A stretch of DNA of 6,674 nt from an uncultured Collinsella sp. (GTDB lineage Bacteria; Actinomycetota; Coriobacteriia; Coriobacteriales; Coriobacteriaceae): positions 1 to 6,674 of the forward strand of contig UQYA01000091.1 in NCBI GenBank assembly GCA_900545165.1, in the 5' to 3' direction. The position numbers and the translations under genes were made by a program. Positions within the stretch are counted from its first letter, which is position 1; the number at the start of each line of letters is the position of its first letter. Below are positions 6,322 through 6,674 of this stretch, piece after piece. The notes under the pieces are model-generated. The model saw only the letters and a program-made list of their open reading frames with translations, had not been told where the DNA came from and did no database searches.

Positions 6322-6388
6322 AGTTGCGGTGAAATACGGTCTAAATTTGCCTAATTCCAGGCAAAACAGTCCGTATTCCACCGCAACT
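6322..6388. repeat. Long nested hairpin between convergent genes
   Basis: The outer arms are AGTTGCGGTGAAATACGG (6322-6339) and CCGTATTCCACCGCAACT (6371-6388), pairing at 17 of 18 positions. Inside them is a second perfect stem, TTTGCCT (6346-6352) with AGGCAAA (6359-6365) and a 6-base loop. The element begins 24 bases after the kdpE stop, and its right end is three bases from the stop codon of the leftward gene. A moderately T-rich run (TTTGTTATTT, 6388-6397) follows on the plus strand, so it may terminate kdpE transcription. No T-run follows in the other direction. Its size and two-tier shape also suit a dispersed palindromic repeat. Confidence 0.75.
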
Positions 6389-6391
6389 TTG

Positions 6392-6674
6392 TTATTTGCC
6401 TTTGGGTTTGCTGGCGTAGAACTTCTTCTTTTTGGACTTGCCGGCGGGGGAGGGGCTGCCGGTGACGTGCGGCTTGCCGTCGCCGGCGTGCACATGGCCA
6501 GGCGCTGCCGTGCGAGGCTTGCGGGCCTCGGGATTGCGCAGTTCCTCGGTTCGCTCTGCAATTTCCTCGGCGCTAAAGCCGACCACGGCCATGGCGTCCT
6601 CAATGGGCAGGCGGCGCACGATATAGCAGTGGTGCACCTTCTGGTTGCGCGCGAAATCCTCGGGGATGGTCTGC
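6392..6674 (-). CDS. C-terminal part of an unrecognised protein with lysine-rich tail (partial)
   Basis: The frame is open from the window's right edge to TAA at 6394-6392, giving 93 residues. A GTG at 6637-6635 could be read as a start, but coding continues upstream of it without a stop (QTIPEDFARNQK before VHHCYIVRRLP) and it has no convincing ribosome site, so I treat the gene as truncated by the window. The visible part has a compact section (IVRRLPIEDAMAVVGFSAEE, then IAERTEELRNPEA) followed by a proline-, glycine- and histidine-rich linker and a basic end containing GKSKKKKFYASKPKGK. The tail is probably disordered and could bind nucleic acid or acidic surfaces. I cannot name the family. 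It is convergent with kdpE and separated from it by the nested hairpin. Confidence 0.65.
   Translation of the reverse strand, partial: QTIPEDFARNQKVHHCYIVRRLPIEDAMAVVGFSAEEIAERTEELRNPEARKPRTAAPGHVHAGDGKPHVTGSPSPAGKSKKKKFYASKPKGK

Overview
The window looks like one end of a draft-assembly contig from a GC-rich bacterium. Codon choice favours G or C in third positions, genes are tightly packed with good Shine-Dalgarno sites, and the Kup and KdpDE-like proteins have the look of gut Coriobacteriia such as Collinsella. That taxonomic guess is inference and was not checked against a database. The first 48 bases are not biological. They are the tail of the Illumina P5 oligo, an 8-base i5 index, the Nextera read-1 sequence and the 19-bp Tn5 mosaic end, so genomic sequence starts at base 49.

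Layout: (1) 49-302, minus strand, a small multi-pass membrane protein cut off by the adapter. (2) 517-1389, plus, an FMN-dependent nitroreductase-family oxidoreductase, followed by a 17-bp inverted repeat (1391-1425). (3) 1549-3576, plus, a complete Kup potassium transporter with a TATAAT box upstream. (4) 3646-3840, plus, a 64-residue protein with one C-terminal membrane segment. (5) 3887-3933, a strong intrinsic terminator whose 5' arm is present twice. (6) 3954-5579 and 5584-6297, plus, a translationally linked two-component pair: a KdpD-like sensor kinase without the usual large N-terminal sensor domain, and a KdpE-like response regulator. (7) 6322-6388, a long nested hairpin between convergent genes. 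(8) 6392-6674, minus, the C-terminal part of an unrecognised protein with a lysine-rich tail, running off the window.

The coherent theme is potassium homeostasis. A K+ uptake permease, a tiny membrane protein and a Kdp-type two-component system lie in a row, with no kdpFABC pump genes in view. A plausible reading is that this shortened KdpD/KdpE pair senses K+ or envelope status and controls kup or an unseen target, but nothing in the sequence proves it. I see no mobile element genes, CRISPR array, tRNA or rRNA. The less ordinary signals are the small protein between kup and the kinase, the terminator placed about 20 bases before the kinase start, and two hairpins with a related core that may belong to a dispersed repeat family.
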